A DNA stretch of 64,000 bases from assembly GCA_963971285.1 (NCBI GenBank), contig OZ020260.1:5304798-5368797 (forward strand), in the 5' to 3' direction. Numbering within the stretch: position 1 is the stretch's first letter; every line of letters begins with the position of its first letter. The DNA is from Astropecten irregularis (taxonomy: Eukaryota; Echinodermata; Asteroidea; Paxillosida; Astropectinidae). Shown piece after piece: positions 43,028-54,942 of this stretch. The notes beneath the pieces are model-generated. The model was not told where the DNA came from and searched no databases. It saw only the letters and a program-made list of their open reading frames with translations. The translations under genes and the position numbers were made by a program.

Positions 43028-43554
43028 CATGTTTGCTGGATGCCAGTGGAGTAATATAGGCCTACGGACTGTCGTAGGATGAAACAGGGAAATAAGGTCC
43101 TCATCTTGGATAAAAAAAAACAGCAAACGGGGTGCACGGACGGCAGCATGATACCCAGACCATCCCCCTGGCTCTCTGAAGAGACTTGCCATACAATCTA
43201 CATCCAGAAAATTACCAGGGCTCCGGTCCTTATACTGACCGAAACCCGTCCAATATTTCTTTTTTCTTCTTCTTCTCTTTTTTTTGGTCAATGGCCACTC
43301 GTCGAGGCAGCTTTTTGCTCCGGGGGACTCCATTGAATTCGTCGATGAAAGAGAGGGGGGGAATGGAAATTGGCAAGCGTCTGAATAGAAGCAAACCTTC
43401 CATGAAATTGCCTTCCACAGAAAATCTAGTTTATTCCAATGAAATGGAAGGATACTTCAATACTCTACCTTCATTATTAAGATGGACCTGAATTCAAATT
43501 GGTGCACTTGCGACCATATGGAAAATACAAAATGGTGTGGGTACATATAATTTG
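43028..43554. other. Non-coding stretch with a possible hammerhead-family remnant
   Basis: At 43223-43246 'cggtccttatactgaccgaa' followed by ACCCGTC resembles the stem and GAAAC of the element at 31691. Otherwise nothing is supported; the short frames at 43186-43491 lack domains. Confidence 0.3.
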
Positions 43555-43778
43555 AAACAGAGGCTCAGGCTCCGGCTCCGGCGCTGTCGTCCATATGCTG
43601 AAAATATAAGTTTTTTTGTTTTTTTTATTGGAGCTGAGGCTCTGTTTTCTTATTCAAACCAGAGAATCTACTTCTGAACTGCTGCCAAAAGCCTCTATTT
43701 TGATACCCATTATTTTAGAATGAATTATCAAAATGAAGACGGAGCTCGGGTCTGAGCCTCTGTTTCGTAAACGCCCTT
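43555..43778. mobile_element. M family MITE, copy 1
   Basis: 'aaacagaggctcaggctccg' to 'tgagcctctgtttcgtaaac' 'gccc'. The interior 'tgctgaaaatataagttttt' and 'gagaatctacttctgaact' are shared with 62036-62258. Confidence 0.7.
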
Positions 43779-43810
43779 AGATAGACAACCCCCCCCCCCC
43801 CCATCTCCAT

Positions 43811-44074
43811 GCTATGGTCACTGGCGTAGACAGGGGGGCGGGCCAGGGCCCCCCTATTCATCCCCTAAAAAAAAAAAAAAGAAGAAGGTATGAGGGCTCC
43901 TACTCCTACCCCGCCCCCCCCCCCCCAAGACAACACCAACGAGCCTCAATGCTGGCGCGCGTATTCAGTAGGCCTAGTGCACCCAATGCGCAGGCCTGGT
44001 CAAGCCGGTATTGGCTAAAATGTACATGTTGGCCCCCCCTATTAAAAAATCCTGGCTACGCCACTGGCTATGGT
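43811..44074. mobile_element. hAT-like MITE with perfect 8-bp target duplication
   Basis: GCTATGGT at 43811-43818 and 44067-44074 bounds a 248-bp element with ends 'cactggcgtagacagg' and 'cctggctacgccactg'. G/C-runs at both subterminal regions. An 8-bp duplication is the hAT hallmark. Confidence 0.8.
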
Positions 44075-45649
44075 GTCCTAAAAAGGTCACTTGTAATGCA
44101 TGTGTACCGCTGTACGTGTGATGTGTGTCTATCACTGCGCGATGTGTATCTATCACAGCGCGAAGTGAATGTCTTTCACAGCATGAAGTGTATCCGTCAC
44201 AGCCCCTCCCCTCTTTTCCTTCCACCACCATTAAATTGTTCATTTTTCATATTTTGGAGAAGAACAATTCCCCCTATTGTCTATTGATAAAGTATAAACA
44301 CAAACCACATAATAATGCTAAGTGAGAATGCTTACAGTTGAATTTCTAATTGTCCAGTCAGTGACTTAAATACTGCCCTCTGTTGGTGTGATGAAGTTAG
44401 TAGAATTCTCTGTGTCTATTAAATAGTGATGTTGTTTTTTTCCCAGCACTAGAGCCAAGTGTGGGGGGGGGGGTTGTGCCTGTCGTTATTAAAGACGTCA
44501 GTGAGTTCCAAAGAATTGCCACGGGCTGGGTCGATAATGACAACTGTAAGGGGGGACGGTGCGACAGAAATTAAAAGTTGTACGTGATTGCTTTAAAAAA
44601 AAAAAAAACACCTATTATTGTACATGTATATATATAATGTACATGCACTCTACAGTTGACAGATAAACAATATGTTCTTTTAACTATTTTATGACTGTTC
44701 CCTGTGTGGAAAAGGAAAAACTGTCAGTAGTGTATTTTTCTTTGACTTAAAAAAAAACCAGGATTGACGTGGGACTTCTCAAGAGAATACACTTGTACTT
44801 TTTCCTTTTAAAAAAATTTTTGAATTGATGTCAAAAGTTAGTTCAAATAATTTGATATTTTCGACCCAGTATTCTTGCACTGACGTTGTTTACAGCACAG
44901 TAGTGATAGCTTTTCAATGCCTTGTTTCTTTTTTTTTTGCAAATCGTGCGGCAAAATTTGATACAACAATTTGCAGGTTCGTTCTTTTAGAATTCATAAG
45001 TGTGAGCTTGTGGTGTTTTATACAAGATATAGGTTTTGTGCAATCATCAAGCAACTTTGGCATTTTGGCATAATGCCATTTGGAGATTCGGACACAGGCA
45101 TTAACCAGACAATCAGGTGTGTCACATCAATATTTTTTTAGGGCGAAAGAGATTTTTCAATACGGCTCATTTGGTTTAGGGGAATCCAGCATCATGACAT
45201 ATTGAAATCGTACATGTCATTATTTGTTTTGAAAAATCTGCGGCTGTATTCATTTTTCAAATAATCCATCTCCAGATCCAGCTAAATTTGCCGATTCAAC
45301 GACCAACATGTCAACACATGACATAAAGTAGGAATTTAAATTTGTCATCTCATTTGGCAAGAAAGAATAGTCGTCGTGGCTCATTTAAAACGCTGTTCAA
45401 CTGAAACGAATTTAAAAAAATACTCACTATAAGTCACGTAATTGCATGTAAACATTGGTCGTGCAATCATTCTACCAGTATTCTAATGTGAAAAAAATGA
45501 ATGATACATGTTTGAATTTGCATTCATGTGTACACAGATTCTGGTGAAGAGCCAGATTTGATGTCTCTTTTGTTCTGTGCATGATTCAATTGTGCGGTAT
45601 CATAATAAGCCTTCACAATACAAGCTCGTTCATAACCGGATTGTATTCT
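44075..45649. other. Non-coding stretch, nothing recognised
   Basis: Contains a local series of 'cacagcgcgaagtg'-like repeats at 44128-44200 and mononucleotide runs. No gene supported. Confidence 0.35.
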
Positions 45650-45843
45650 TGTTCAATTTACCAGTTTTTCATAACACGTACATGTATACATGTATCCAGT
45701 TTGGTGCATAATGTAATTAAGGCAAAACCCACTTCAACCTTTTTTAGTGGTGGGGGGCAGTATCTGTCTTGTTCAATTTACCAGTTTGTTCATCCAGTTT
45801 GGTACATAATGTAATTAAGGCAAAACCCACTTCAACCTTTTTT
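45650..45843. repeat. Tandem duplication, about 100-bp unit
   Basis: 'cttgttcaatttaccagttt' ... 'ataatgtaattaaggcaaaa' 'cccacttcaaccttttt' occurs twice; the first copy has a short extra 'acacgtacatgtataca' segment. Confidence 0.8.
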
Positions 45844-45846
45844 CTT

Positions 45847-46028
45847 TTAAAGGAATGGTACAGAACTGGTTTTTGCGACAAAACCGTTGCTGACAGTGAA
45901 AGCACATTATGTAATCCATCATATTAAATTCATATTCTCCTATCATCACCATTATACTGTGTACGTTTTATGTGAATCTGTGATCCTGAAGTGTATTTTG
46001 TTTTACCAATTCTGTGCCATCCCTTTAA
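45847..46028 (+). mobile_element. T2-like MITE, subfamily c, internally deleted
   Basis: 'ttaaaggaatggtacagaac' to 'ccatccctttaa' with TTAA at both ends. Compared with 40452-40828 about 195 bp of the interior are missing, joined at 'catcatattaaattcatatt'. Confidence 0.8.
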
Positions 46029-46918
46029 GCGGGGGCAGTTTAAGGATAGATCCGTTGTCTGGCATGCTATTGGCAGATTTGGGCCGCCCGCTCGCCCGTA
46101 GTCGCCCTTCTTATATGCATCCTCGCCCAAGTGCTGGGAATTTTAATCCTGTCCTGGAAAACAAACTTAAGGGGAGGAGGAGGAGGATAAGGGGGAGGGG
46201 GAGGAATGGAATCTGCCGACATTTAGACAGCTTGGATTTGGAGAACTCTCCCCCTTCCCTTGGCCTACGGGCGGGGACGATCACACGCAGACGTGATGTG
46301 GAAAATGTCAGACTCTATCCGTTCCTGGATGATTAAGGAACGCGAGGATGGGATGCAGAGAGCTGCCGAACAAGTGGGGTGGTTTTTTTTTGGAAGGCGG
46401 GGAGGAGGAGGTTGCTTGTAGTTTAAAAAGAGGACATTGCACGGGATGTGTTTGCTCCGAACCAAATTCAATTTGTCGTGTTTGTTGATGTTTTTATGCG
46501 GCACAGTTGTCGAAGTGCACGCCACTTTTTTCTTCTTCTTCTCTTTGTGAGGGGATGATTTTCAGAGGGCACGGCCTTAATATCGTTATGTGCTTTTCTT
46601 GGCTCCTATTCTACTGATGTTTAATACTAGGTATGGATGGCTGTTACAGGGGAGGTTTTTCTTTTTCTGTGAATATGCCATATGAACAAATATATGGTGT
46701 AGATGATTTTTTTTGCTATGCCATGTTTTATCCCCTGTCAAGGGTATATATTAACCCTAACCCTCTGTAATTACCACACTAGACAAGAGCTGCTTACCAC
46801 ACACTACCAGAGTCTCCACAGTGGGACTGGATCATAAACAACACATTACCACACTGTACTGTGACTCCTCACTTTCTTGTTCATGAATCATCAAATCATA
46901 ATTATCTTAAACTATAAA
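46029..46918. other. Non-coding stretch, nothing recognised
   Basis: GC-richer near 46040-46340 with an open plus frame (through 46336) rich in Arg/Gly/Pro; no domain or clear splice structure, so not called. Confidence 0.3.
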
Positions 46919-46936
46919 GGGTGTTTACAAAACGTT

Positions 46937-46970
<34 letters not shown>

Positions 46971-47175
46971 TTGGCTTACGCTTAGGCTTAGGCTTAGGCT
47001 CTGACATCCATACTTAGAATACAGGTTGTAGTTTTTCATTGAAGCTGAAGCTCTGTTTCCTTTACAAACCACAGAATCTATTTCCGAACGGAAGCCTCTT
47101 TTTTGATACCCGTAATTTTAGAATGGATTCACGAAATGGAGCCTGAGCCTGAGCCTCTGTTTCGTAAACCCCCAT
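46919..47175. mobile_element. M family MITE, copy 2, with (GGCTCA)n expansion
   Basis: 'gggtgtttacaaaacgttgg' to 'gagcctctgtttcgtaaacc' 'ccc'. The left arm holds about five GGCTCA units shading into GGCTTA; the right arm has TGAGCC units. Confidence 0.75.
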
Positions 47176-47242
47176 AGGTATATATGATGACTTGGTCCAT
47201 CATGATGTATAAAGTTTATAGCTACATGTGGGCCTTTTCCTG

Positions 47243-47571
47243 TTAAAGGTATAATACATTAATTGACTTGTAAAGGTCACAGAACAGCACTGACACTTTG
47301 TCTAATCCAGCATGTAGGCATATACATGAAATAATAAAAACCTGTAGAAAACCTGACTCAATTTTTCTTAAAAAACATAAAGAATGGTTTTGATCTTACC
47401 CCAAGACCAAAACTGTTTTCGCTCTTTGTTTTACTCATTTCTGGATAAATACACCATTTCAGGCGGAAAAAAAAATAACAGTATGTTTCTACCACCACCA
47501 TCTTCATATCCTGAAAGTTATATGTAAATCTGTGAACATTTCTGTTTGGGTATCCTGTACTGCACCTTTAA
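47243..47571 (+). mobile_element. T2-like MITE, subfamily b
   Basis: TTAA at 47243-47246 and 47568-47571; 'aggtataatacattaattg' to 'tatcctgtactgcacct'. The block around 'gagctcaatcggacatc' is deleted. Confidence 0.75.
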
Positions 47572-49040
47572 ATAACCATGTACAGTACAGTTTTCCCCTG
47601 TATACAGATATGCCAATTTGTTCCCCATATGGTAATCTTCCTAGATCGTTCGTTCGTATTTCGTTATTATTAAAGCCAGAGACAGTGCTCAATCTTTTAG
47701 AGGTGCCAGCTATGATAAACACCTCTCCATTGTTGCGCTGCTATTCTCACGTCGTCGACACGATTTCCTCCTCCATTCCGCTCCCGCGATGGATGTTTCT
47801 GTAGAGTGTCAGATGTCACCTTGCCAGTCAGAACTGAGAGAGAGCGAACCGAGAGATAAATAAATGAGACCCGTAATAAAAATGACTGATTCCTTCGTGG
47901 CCATCAGAGATTGAAACATGAGGTCATCATATCTCTATGGTCCATCCATCTTAGGGCATCATCTCACTCCACCCCCCCTCCTTTTTTTTACCTTTGGCTA
48001 GGTATGAGTATTCGTGAAAGTTAATGAGATATCGGTTGAGGGAGCGGAGAGAGGGGGGGTGGCAATCCAAACAAGTAGTGCAATGGAGTGGTCTAGGCGT
48101 GAAAGATAAACATTTTGCCCCCGTTTTGTACTTGCGAGCAGCGATGCCCCCAATTTTTTTTTGTTAAGAAGCAGCTGTCCGACCGTCAATCACACCTCCG
48201 GTTGCCTCCACTACTTGGACTTTCATCTCATCTCGTCATCTTCTTTCCTGCGTTTTTTTTTTTTTTTTACCAAGGGAAAAGGGGCAAAGGAAGAGAGGGG
48301 GTGGCTGCTTGTCCAAGTCCCCCTTGGATTGAAAATGGTCCGGTCTATGAGTTGTCAAGAATGCTGATGGGACAGCAGCGGAAACAGGTCCAACCATTGA
48401 TACCGGGGGTGGAGGGGATCATCACAGTGCTTGCAAGAACCCCTTTTTATCACTCGGAGAGGAGGATCAGAGAAGTTATTACAGTATAGCTAGCATTATG
48501 GTGCATTTGTCGATCGCCTTTCCAGGACCCTTGTGCTAATTTGTATACTGCTTATTGGTATTTAAACTTAACCAGTCTCTGTCCTGTGTAAAATATGTTG
48601 TCCCTCCTACTGTCCTACAGTAGATTGTACCGTTTAAGATCCCTGCTCCGACCGGCCGACCGGCTAGTTTATCATTATTTGCTCACCGAGTTACGCGGAG
48701 GTATCACGGTATGTGCCCGGGCATGAGTAGGGGGGGGGGGGGGGGGGGACAAAAAACAACAACTTGAGTGGAAAGTCGCCAGGTGTCATTACCCTTTCAG
48801 CCTGATTGAAAAGACAACATTCTGTTGACTTTTATCTCGCTAATGCCCCCTCGTTTGTCTCAGGTTGTCAGCTGACAGCCAGGAAAAGACTTGCACCGGC
48901 AAGTTTTGTTCACAAGCCGCCGGCAATTCGTCTTCTTTCAGGGTTTTTTCTAGTTCATTTCTGTGGGGTTGATATACACACTGCAACAGCCACCATCTTG
49001 TGGTGGCTGATCTTAAAAAAGGAAAGGAAAGTCTCCGAGT
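47572..49040. other. Non-coding stretch, nothing recognised
   Basis: G-run at 48731-48749, poly-T at about 48251-48268. Open frames at 48115-48489 and 48806-49051 show no domain. Confidence 0.3.
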
Positions 49041-49276
49041 GGCCAATCTAGTAGAGCTGCTTAAGCACCAAAATTTGCTTAAACCTAAAAAGTCTTCCTT
49101 TGTCAAACAGGGTTACCAACCAAATTATCATGTGATGTTAACTGCTTTTGACTTTGTTTAATGAGCATAACATTCACAATGAGTTTTGGATGGCATACTG
49201 ATTTTATTTACCAAGGTTTTTGGTGCTTACACAAATTTTGGTGCTTACCAGGAGTAAGCAGCTCTATGAAATTGCC
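49041..49276 (+). mobile_element. H1-variant hairpin MITE
   Basis: 'ggccaatctagtagagctgc' 'ttaagcacc' to 'gtaagcagctctatgaaatt' 'gcc'. Body 'aaaaagtcttcctttgtcaa' matches 6953-7121. Confidence 0.7.
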
Positions 49277-49280
49277 ACAG

Positions 49281-49480
49281 ATCAATAGAAGTAATAAACT
49301 GCTGCGAACTGCTCATCAACCGGCATAATGACCTGAAATACAATGCTTGGAGTTATTTCAGAGGTCCTGACATTTCGATCCTAGCAGGATCTTCCTCAAA
49401 AGGCTATAAAATCTTTTTACTAGATCCTGCTAGGATTGAAATGTCATCAGGCCCTTCTGACCCAAGCACTCAAAATCAAC
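49281..49480. repeat. Family X, head-to-head inverted pair
   Basis: A minus copy ('aagtaataaactgctgcgaa' ... 'tttcgatcctagcaggatct') then a plus copy ('tagatcctgctaggattgaa' 'atgtcatcaggcccttctga'). Same arrangement as 42480-42670. Confidence 0.7.
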
Positions 49481-49564
49481 TCATTTCCCTAACCCCACAT
49501 GAATGTTATGCCGAGTGAAACAGCAGAATACAAGTCGAAAGTGATCAACAACACATGAAATTCC

Positions 49565-49733
49565 AATAGGGCTCTGCACTCGAGCTATTTATAGAATACA
49601 CCCTTTATATCGACAGCTATAGTTACCCGGATGTTCGGACAAACCTCACAACATTTACGTGTAAGTTAATTGGGCAACGTGCTACCTTGTCCGAACATCT
49701 GAATGTGACGTCACGAGCGCGAAGCCTTATTGA
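49565..49733 (+). mobile_element. U-subfamily CRE-related MITE, copy 2
   Basis: 'aatagggctctgcactcgag' to 'cgagcgcgaagccttattg', with TGACGTCA intact at 49706-49713. Confidence 0.7.
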
Positions 49734-49950
49734 CAATCTCGTTGTCATCAAGGAAATGCTCAATATTTATAAGGTTTTTTAAAATAAAATTAGGAACTAC
49801 AGTGTACATTAAATTGGCTCCGTATGTCATCAAAATGTCCAGTCGATCAAAAGCACTATTTCTGCCGACTTTAAATCTTCTGAACTCTTTCGAATCTTTT
49901 GACCTTACCTCAAGCTCATACCATGATCATCACTACCAAGAGAGATGAGA

Positions 49951-50297
49951 TCTTTTCACACTGTCTCCTTTTCAGTCCGTGTTGAAACTAACCCAGATCT
50001 GTCCCGGTTCAGCCTGGCAAGTTTTTGAACCCGATCCAAGAGACACAACAATCACATTATATGTTTTTGGTGAACCGGCTCATACAACACAGATCATGAT
50101 GAAAAAAAATTCAGTTTGGAACCGGGTTGATATTTTCAACCCAGTTCAACCAGGGTTGATTTTGATATGGGTTATAGACAGTCCTACCCGATTTGGCTTG
50201 GGGTTGAAACTTTTTAAGTGTAAAAAGGGTTGAAAAAAATCTTGTGTTCAATCCGGGTTCCAATCCTGAAATTTTGGATAGTCTTAGTGTGAAAAGC
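49951..50297. mobile_element. MITE with CTTTTCACACT termini
   Basis: 'tcttttcacactgtctcc' and 'tcttagtgtgaaaagcc' form the inverted ends. The interior is built of repeated AACCCGG/CCGGGTT and GGGTTGA motifs in both orientations. Superfamily not assigned. Confidence 0.55.
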
Positions 50298-50824
50298 CCT
50301 TTTGCAGCAAATTTTTTATAAAACACCAGCGAAAATTGCGTCAATCTTTTGACAATTCATTGCATTTCAATTGCATTCAGTGTTTTTGTTTGATAAATAT
50401 TACATTGAATATTCTCATGATCCCAAGTATTTCGTGTTATTTTTTTTCTTAATCCTAACTACCAATGGAATGTCTATGATGTATTTAACATACACATTGT
50501 GATAAATATTGTAAATACATGTACGAGGCCGGACGAATGTCTTGTAACGTCCTTGATGGACCGACCGAACCTGCAAACCTGTCGCCGATTCCCAACAGCC
50601 TAATACAGAGAAAATGTAGGAAGCTAATATAATGGCGTCGTCGCTCGTTGCGGGTCTCCTGATATTTCAAGATGTATTTTTATCCGAACGTGCAAAGGCC
50701 AGGTGCAGTTGTGAACTTTGTAGATGGATAAAGAGAGGGAGAAAGAAAAAAGCTGCAGCATGCTAGAAAAAAAAAAAGAGAAGAAGTGTGATGACCTAGA
50801 TCTCCACTACGATCAGTGGAACAG
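50298..50824. other. Non-coding stretch, nothing recognised
   Basis: No feature found. Confidence 0.3.
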
Positions 50825-50958
50825 GAGTCGATTTCACCAAACTCTTCGTAACTTACTATCAATCGTAGGACTTTTGATGCATCGAAGCCCCCACTATGAT
50901 GAGTTACCGTTCGTAACTCGAGTTACGATCGATCGTTAGAGTTTCGTGACATCGACCC
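50825..50958. mobile_element. H5 hairpin MITE, copy 2
   Basis: 'gagtcgatttcaccaaactc' 'ttcgtaacttactatcaatc' to 'cgagttacgatcgatcgtta' 'gagtttcgtgac'. CAG lies on the left and CGG on the right. Confidence 0.7.
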
Positions 50959-51602
50959 GGGGAAAGAAAAAAAAAACAAGAAAGCTTGGACTTTTTTTGG
51001 AGTGCAGTTTATGAAGGCAATTTCTTAAAATTATCTAGCAGGTGAACGTCCAAGCGTGGTTCATGCGTATCTAGGCCTATGTTAAGAGACATGTGGAGAC
51101 ATGCTCTCGCTCAGTCATTGCCTAAGCCCCCCCACCCCCCTCCCCCACCCCCTCCCCCTTCAGTACATATAGGGGGGGTCGGAGAATTGAGAAGGATGAA
51201 TAAATAAATAAATTCCTGCATTGGAAGCTTTAATCTGTATCTAATAACTGGGGATTTAAAAGTAAATGCTTGTTGGCATGTTGGCGGAGGGCTTGAGAGT
51301 CCGCTGGGAGCACGGGAGGATTTTGCTCTGACCCTGGCCCTGGTTTTTTAGAATCCGTTGACTTTGTATAGCTGGATAAATGAATACTGAGTGAAGGCCT
51401 ATGCAATTTATGGTGTATTTAATGTGTATGTAGTTGAGACATTCCATGTACAAACATACACCATCCCAATAATACGGCCATGATTACTAATTGCATTCTT
51501 TTCCCTTTTTCTAGTTTTGGTTTTTTCATTTGTCTATTTGATGGTTTTGTTTTTGTTTTTGCTGTTTTCGTATGTTGGCCGGTAATTATTTTATTTCTTT
51601 TG
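50959..51602. other. Non-coding stretch, nothing recognised
   Basis: C-rich tract at 51127-51160; no gene. Confidence 0.3.
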
Positions 51603-51981
51603 AAGGTAATAATTATAAGATACTTTGGTAGCGTACCAAAACACAAATCTTCACAGATTTACCTTTAACTTAAATACAGGGTATAAAGATGGTGATAGTA
51701 GAAACAAACTGTTTATATTTTCAGCCTGAAATGCTGGGGCGTGTTGGGTTTTTTTAAAGAAAATAGTACAACCAAAGACCAAAAACAGTTTTGATCTTGG
51801 GGTGAGATCAAAACTTCTTTGATATAGATTTTAAAAAACCTTGGGGGTTTTCCACTGTTTTCTCAAAAAGTGGGCACTGTATGGCACTAGGAATTTCACA
51901 GATGACTGTTGCATCTTTCTTGATATTTGTGCTCATGAATCTGCATTTCTTTGACAAAAACCAAAGTATGAAATAACCTTT
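51603..51981 (-). mobile_element. T2-like MITE, subfamily a, first of a tandem pair
   Basis: 'aaggtaataattataagata' 'ctttgg' to 'ccaaagtatgaaataacctt'. Dyad 'gatcttggggtgagatc' resembles subfamily b. Confidence 0.7.
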
Positions 51982-51983
51982 GC

Positions 51984-52357
51984 AGGTAGTATCATACTTT
52001 GATAGGAAACCAAAACAGACATGTTCTCATAATTATGTATAACTTATGGGGTACTATAAAGATAGACCTTGTACAAACATACTGTTAACGTTTTTCTGCC
52101 TGAAATGCTGTATTTTAACTGAAATGAGTATCAAAAAACAAAATACCAAAAACAGAGATCAAAACCTCACAATTACAATTACATGTACCTCACAATTTTG
52201 CGCAACAATTGCAATGTTTTTTCTCTGTTTTCTACTGTTTCCAATGATCAATTGAGCTAAAAATTTAACAGGTTTGTTTTTCTTCCATGGCAAATCAAAT
52301 TATGAACAGACTGCAGCTGTTCTATCAACTTGACCAAAATATGATAGTACCTTTAAA
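51984..52357 (-). mobile_element. T2-like MITE, subfamily a, second of a tandem pair
   Basis: 'aggtagtatcatactttgat' to 'caaaatatgatagtaccttt' and AA. More diverged in its centre ('caattgagctaaaaatttaa'). Confidence 0.65.
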
Positions 52358-53285
52358 GACCAATTAGAGGAAGATATATACAGCCCAGGCGACATAGTGT
52401 ACCAGGATAGCTGCATCTGCATTCTGAAAAAATTAAAGACGAAGATCGTCTTCTAATCCAAAACTGTAATTAATGACCTCATCACATTCTTATGCCAGCA
52501 GGAACCGTTATCAAGGAATGTTAGAGTAATATTAAAAAATGATAAGCCATATAAACACAGTGCAGTCCCGACCTTTACAATAATCCACACATATACAGTG
52601 CCATACACCTATAGTATTAAACTCCAGAAATCTGCATTCGGTATGCATGAGATATACGGCTCATGCATTAGTGCATTGAGCAGCGAGGCCTCATAAGCAT
52701 ATAATCATTGAGATGGCCATAGGAAGACCGGTGCAGTATATGCCCCGTCAAGTATAAGATTGTGCCTTGAGCTATATATAGTGAAAGCAGTTTGTACATG
52801 ACACGGGGAGGACCGAGCATTGTACTAGACGGAGGCTCCCAGCGGACACATAACCATATCTACCTGATCAGTTCATATATTGGATCCTTGAATATTACAT
52901 GTATAGTACACGTGTGTGCGCGTATACATGCGTGCGTAAAAGTGTTTGAAACTCTGGCTGGTTAATTGAGGAAACGTGGGACAACGATTTCCCAGTTTTT
53001 TGACGATTGTTTTTCTGCTGGAGAGCAAAAAGACAGGAAACAAGTAAGTTGTTGTTCTTATAGGGTTTTGAGTTTATGACCGAATATGTATCCAAATGCA
53101 AATTAGGTAACGATATGTATTCAATGAAAACATTGAATTGTTTGTGGCCTTGCCAAACACTAGGTAGCTTCTTAATCAGCATATTATTATATTTATTCTA
53201 TTCATTAAAATGTTGCGTTCTCTTTGAGTGATCCCCTACATATTGTTTTTCAGGTTGCAGCATTGCTAATGTAACATTTATCTTA
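52358..53285. other. Non-coding stretch, nothing recognised
   Basis: No feature found. Confidence 0.3.
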
Positions 53286-53482
53286 AATGATCCTTGGGAT
53301 ATAGCGGTATGTGAGTGGTTTCATGGCTTTGGACTGACAAATGAAACTAAAGATATTTGACATCACCAACATAGGGCTGGATAGCTCAGTTGGTAGAGCA
53401 CCAGTATGGTTTTCCAGAGGTCACTGGTTCGAATCCCGCTCCAGTCAATATGTTCATCTTTGTTCACCTTTCATTGACTTTC
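53286..53482 (+). repeat. tRNA-derived SINE, family 1, best-preserved plus copy
   Basis: tRNA-like part 53374-53447: A-box 'tagctcagttggtagagc', B-box 'ggttcgaatcc' (53426-53436), CCAGTC 3' stem. Head 'gatccttgggatatag' and 'ggtttcatggctttggactg'; tail 'tttgttcacctttcattgac'. Confidence 0.75.
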
Positions 53483-53778
53483 CTTGTACAGCATATACAT
53501 ACAAATTCTTACCCTAATATTAAAAAAGGAAATTCTTTTTAAGATTTATAAGTATGCTCTATCATGCTAGATTTTTACAAGCCTGGGGTTGTTTCCAAGG
53601 TTGTCAAAATCAAAATGGATGCCTTGCTTGTTATACTGCCCTCTTGTGGCCAAGTCAGACTTAACTCTCACCCCTATCCATATATTGACCATGAGAAAAG
53701 TGGTAATTTTCAATAATGAGCTTGTGATTACAAGTACAACCATAACCAATGTCTGTAAAACATTCTTTATTAATTTTT

Positions 53779-53910
53779 AGCCTTCGATAAAGATCCTGCT
53801 AGGATCGAAACATGTCAGGCCCTCCTAACGCCAAGCATTTGATATATTTCAGGTCATTATTTTGGCTGACGAGTAGTTTGCAGCAGTTTATTAATACCTG
53901 TATTGCAATT
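53779..53910 (+). repeat. Family X, best-preserved copy
   Basis: 'gccttcgataaagatcctgc' 'taggatcgaaacatgtcagg' 'ccctcctaacgccaagcatt', then 'ttcaggtcattattttggct' 'ga' and 'agtttgcagcagtttattaa'. Perfect GATCC/GGATC stem directly before GAAAC. Confidence 0.7.
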
Positions 53911-54237
53911 TGCAAATGTATTTGTTACATGTTGGTACAGCTTTAACATCATTGGTTTTGTCTTTCAACATTCAGAAACCCGCAGGCCAAATTTTCAATC
54001 AAATCTAGGTAATTTGTCAAAGCGTTGAGAAGATGCTTAGTGTTGAAATGAGATGTCTGCTGTGGACCATCTCTCAGCATTGAAAGACTGTATCCATAAG
54101 TCAATTTAATTTCTTTCCGTACATTTTTCAATTTTATGGAAATCTTGACTTCTGTTTCCACTCTTTGATTCAGTGTTGAAAAAATTCACCTTCACAAGAT
54201 ATCTGTGTCATAAAGTTGAACCTAACTAGAACACAAG

Positions 54238-54375
54238 GGGTCAATTTGACCTAACTCTTCGTAACTTACTATCAATCATAGGACTTATGATGCATTGCAG
54301 CCCTACGTGGGATAGAATGGGTTATCCTTCGTAATTCGAGTTACGACCGATTATAGGGCTTTGTGAATTTGACCC
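54238..54375. mobile_element. H5 hairpin MITE, copy 3
   Basis: 'gggtcaatttgacctaactc' 'ttcgtaacttactatcaatc' to 'attcgagttacgaccgatta' 'tagggctttgtgaatttgac'. Right flank CTG; left flank AAG. Confidence 0.7.
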
Positions 54376-54942
54376 CTGATACCTAAACAACTGTGCCCCA
54401 ACCATGCAGATGGTTATTTTGAGTTTATAATGGAAGACAAAAATTGATGCAAAGTGCAAATCGGAAGAAAATTTTTCCAGCAAAAGATGTCTTCTTATAA
54501 TTGTCAGGATATAAAGCTTGATTAATGTCGGCTAAATGAACAGCTATTAAAACTTTATCTCTCTAATTAATGCATTTATAAATGAAAATTGAGGATTGAA
54601 AATGTTTACTTTGCGACTTTATTGCTGGGGTCTACTTTATTTACAATAGGGTTGATGAGATTTGTTTGCTGCAAGATTTGCCAGTTGAATAAATGTCCGC
54701 AAAACCAAGGCCACGTTTTTATAATCCTTAGCTTCGGCTCAGCTCGGACCCTGTCTCATCAACATTTTGCAGGTCCATTTCAAAGTAGCGGTTATCATAA
54801 CAGAGGCTTACATTCAAGCTAGGCTTCCCAAGAAGATAGCCTGCTTAGAGGAAGAAAACAGAGCCCCAACTTCAGAGAAAAGCTATACGGACTTGAATTT
54901 CAGCTCTAAGATATATATATAAAGCCTGAGCCTGAAGGCTAT
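54376..54942. other. Non-coding stretch, nothing recognised
   Basis: No feature found. Confidence 0.3.

Noticed and set aside
45887-46336. 149-codon frame ending in an Arg/Gly-rich segment
   Set aside because: Its start lies inside a T2c element, and the remainder has no domain or clear splice sites.
46750-46765. Telomere-like CCCTAACCCT
   Set aside because: Only two units; a similar pair occurs at about 16839. Not an interstitial telomere array.
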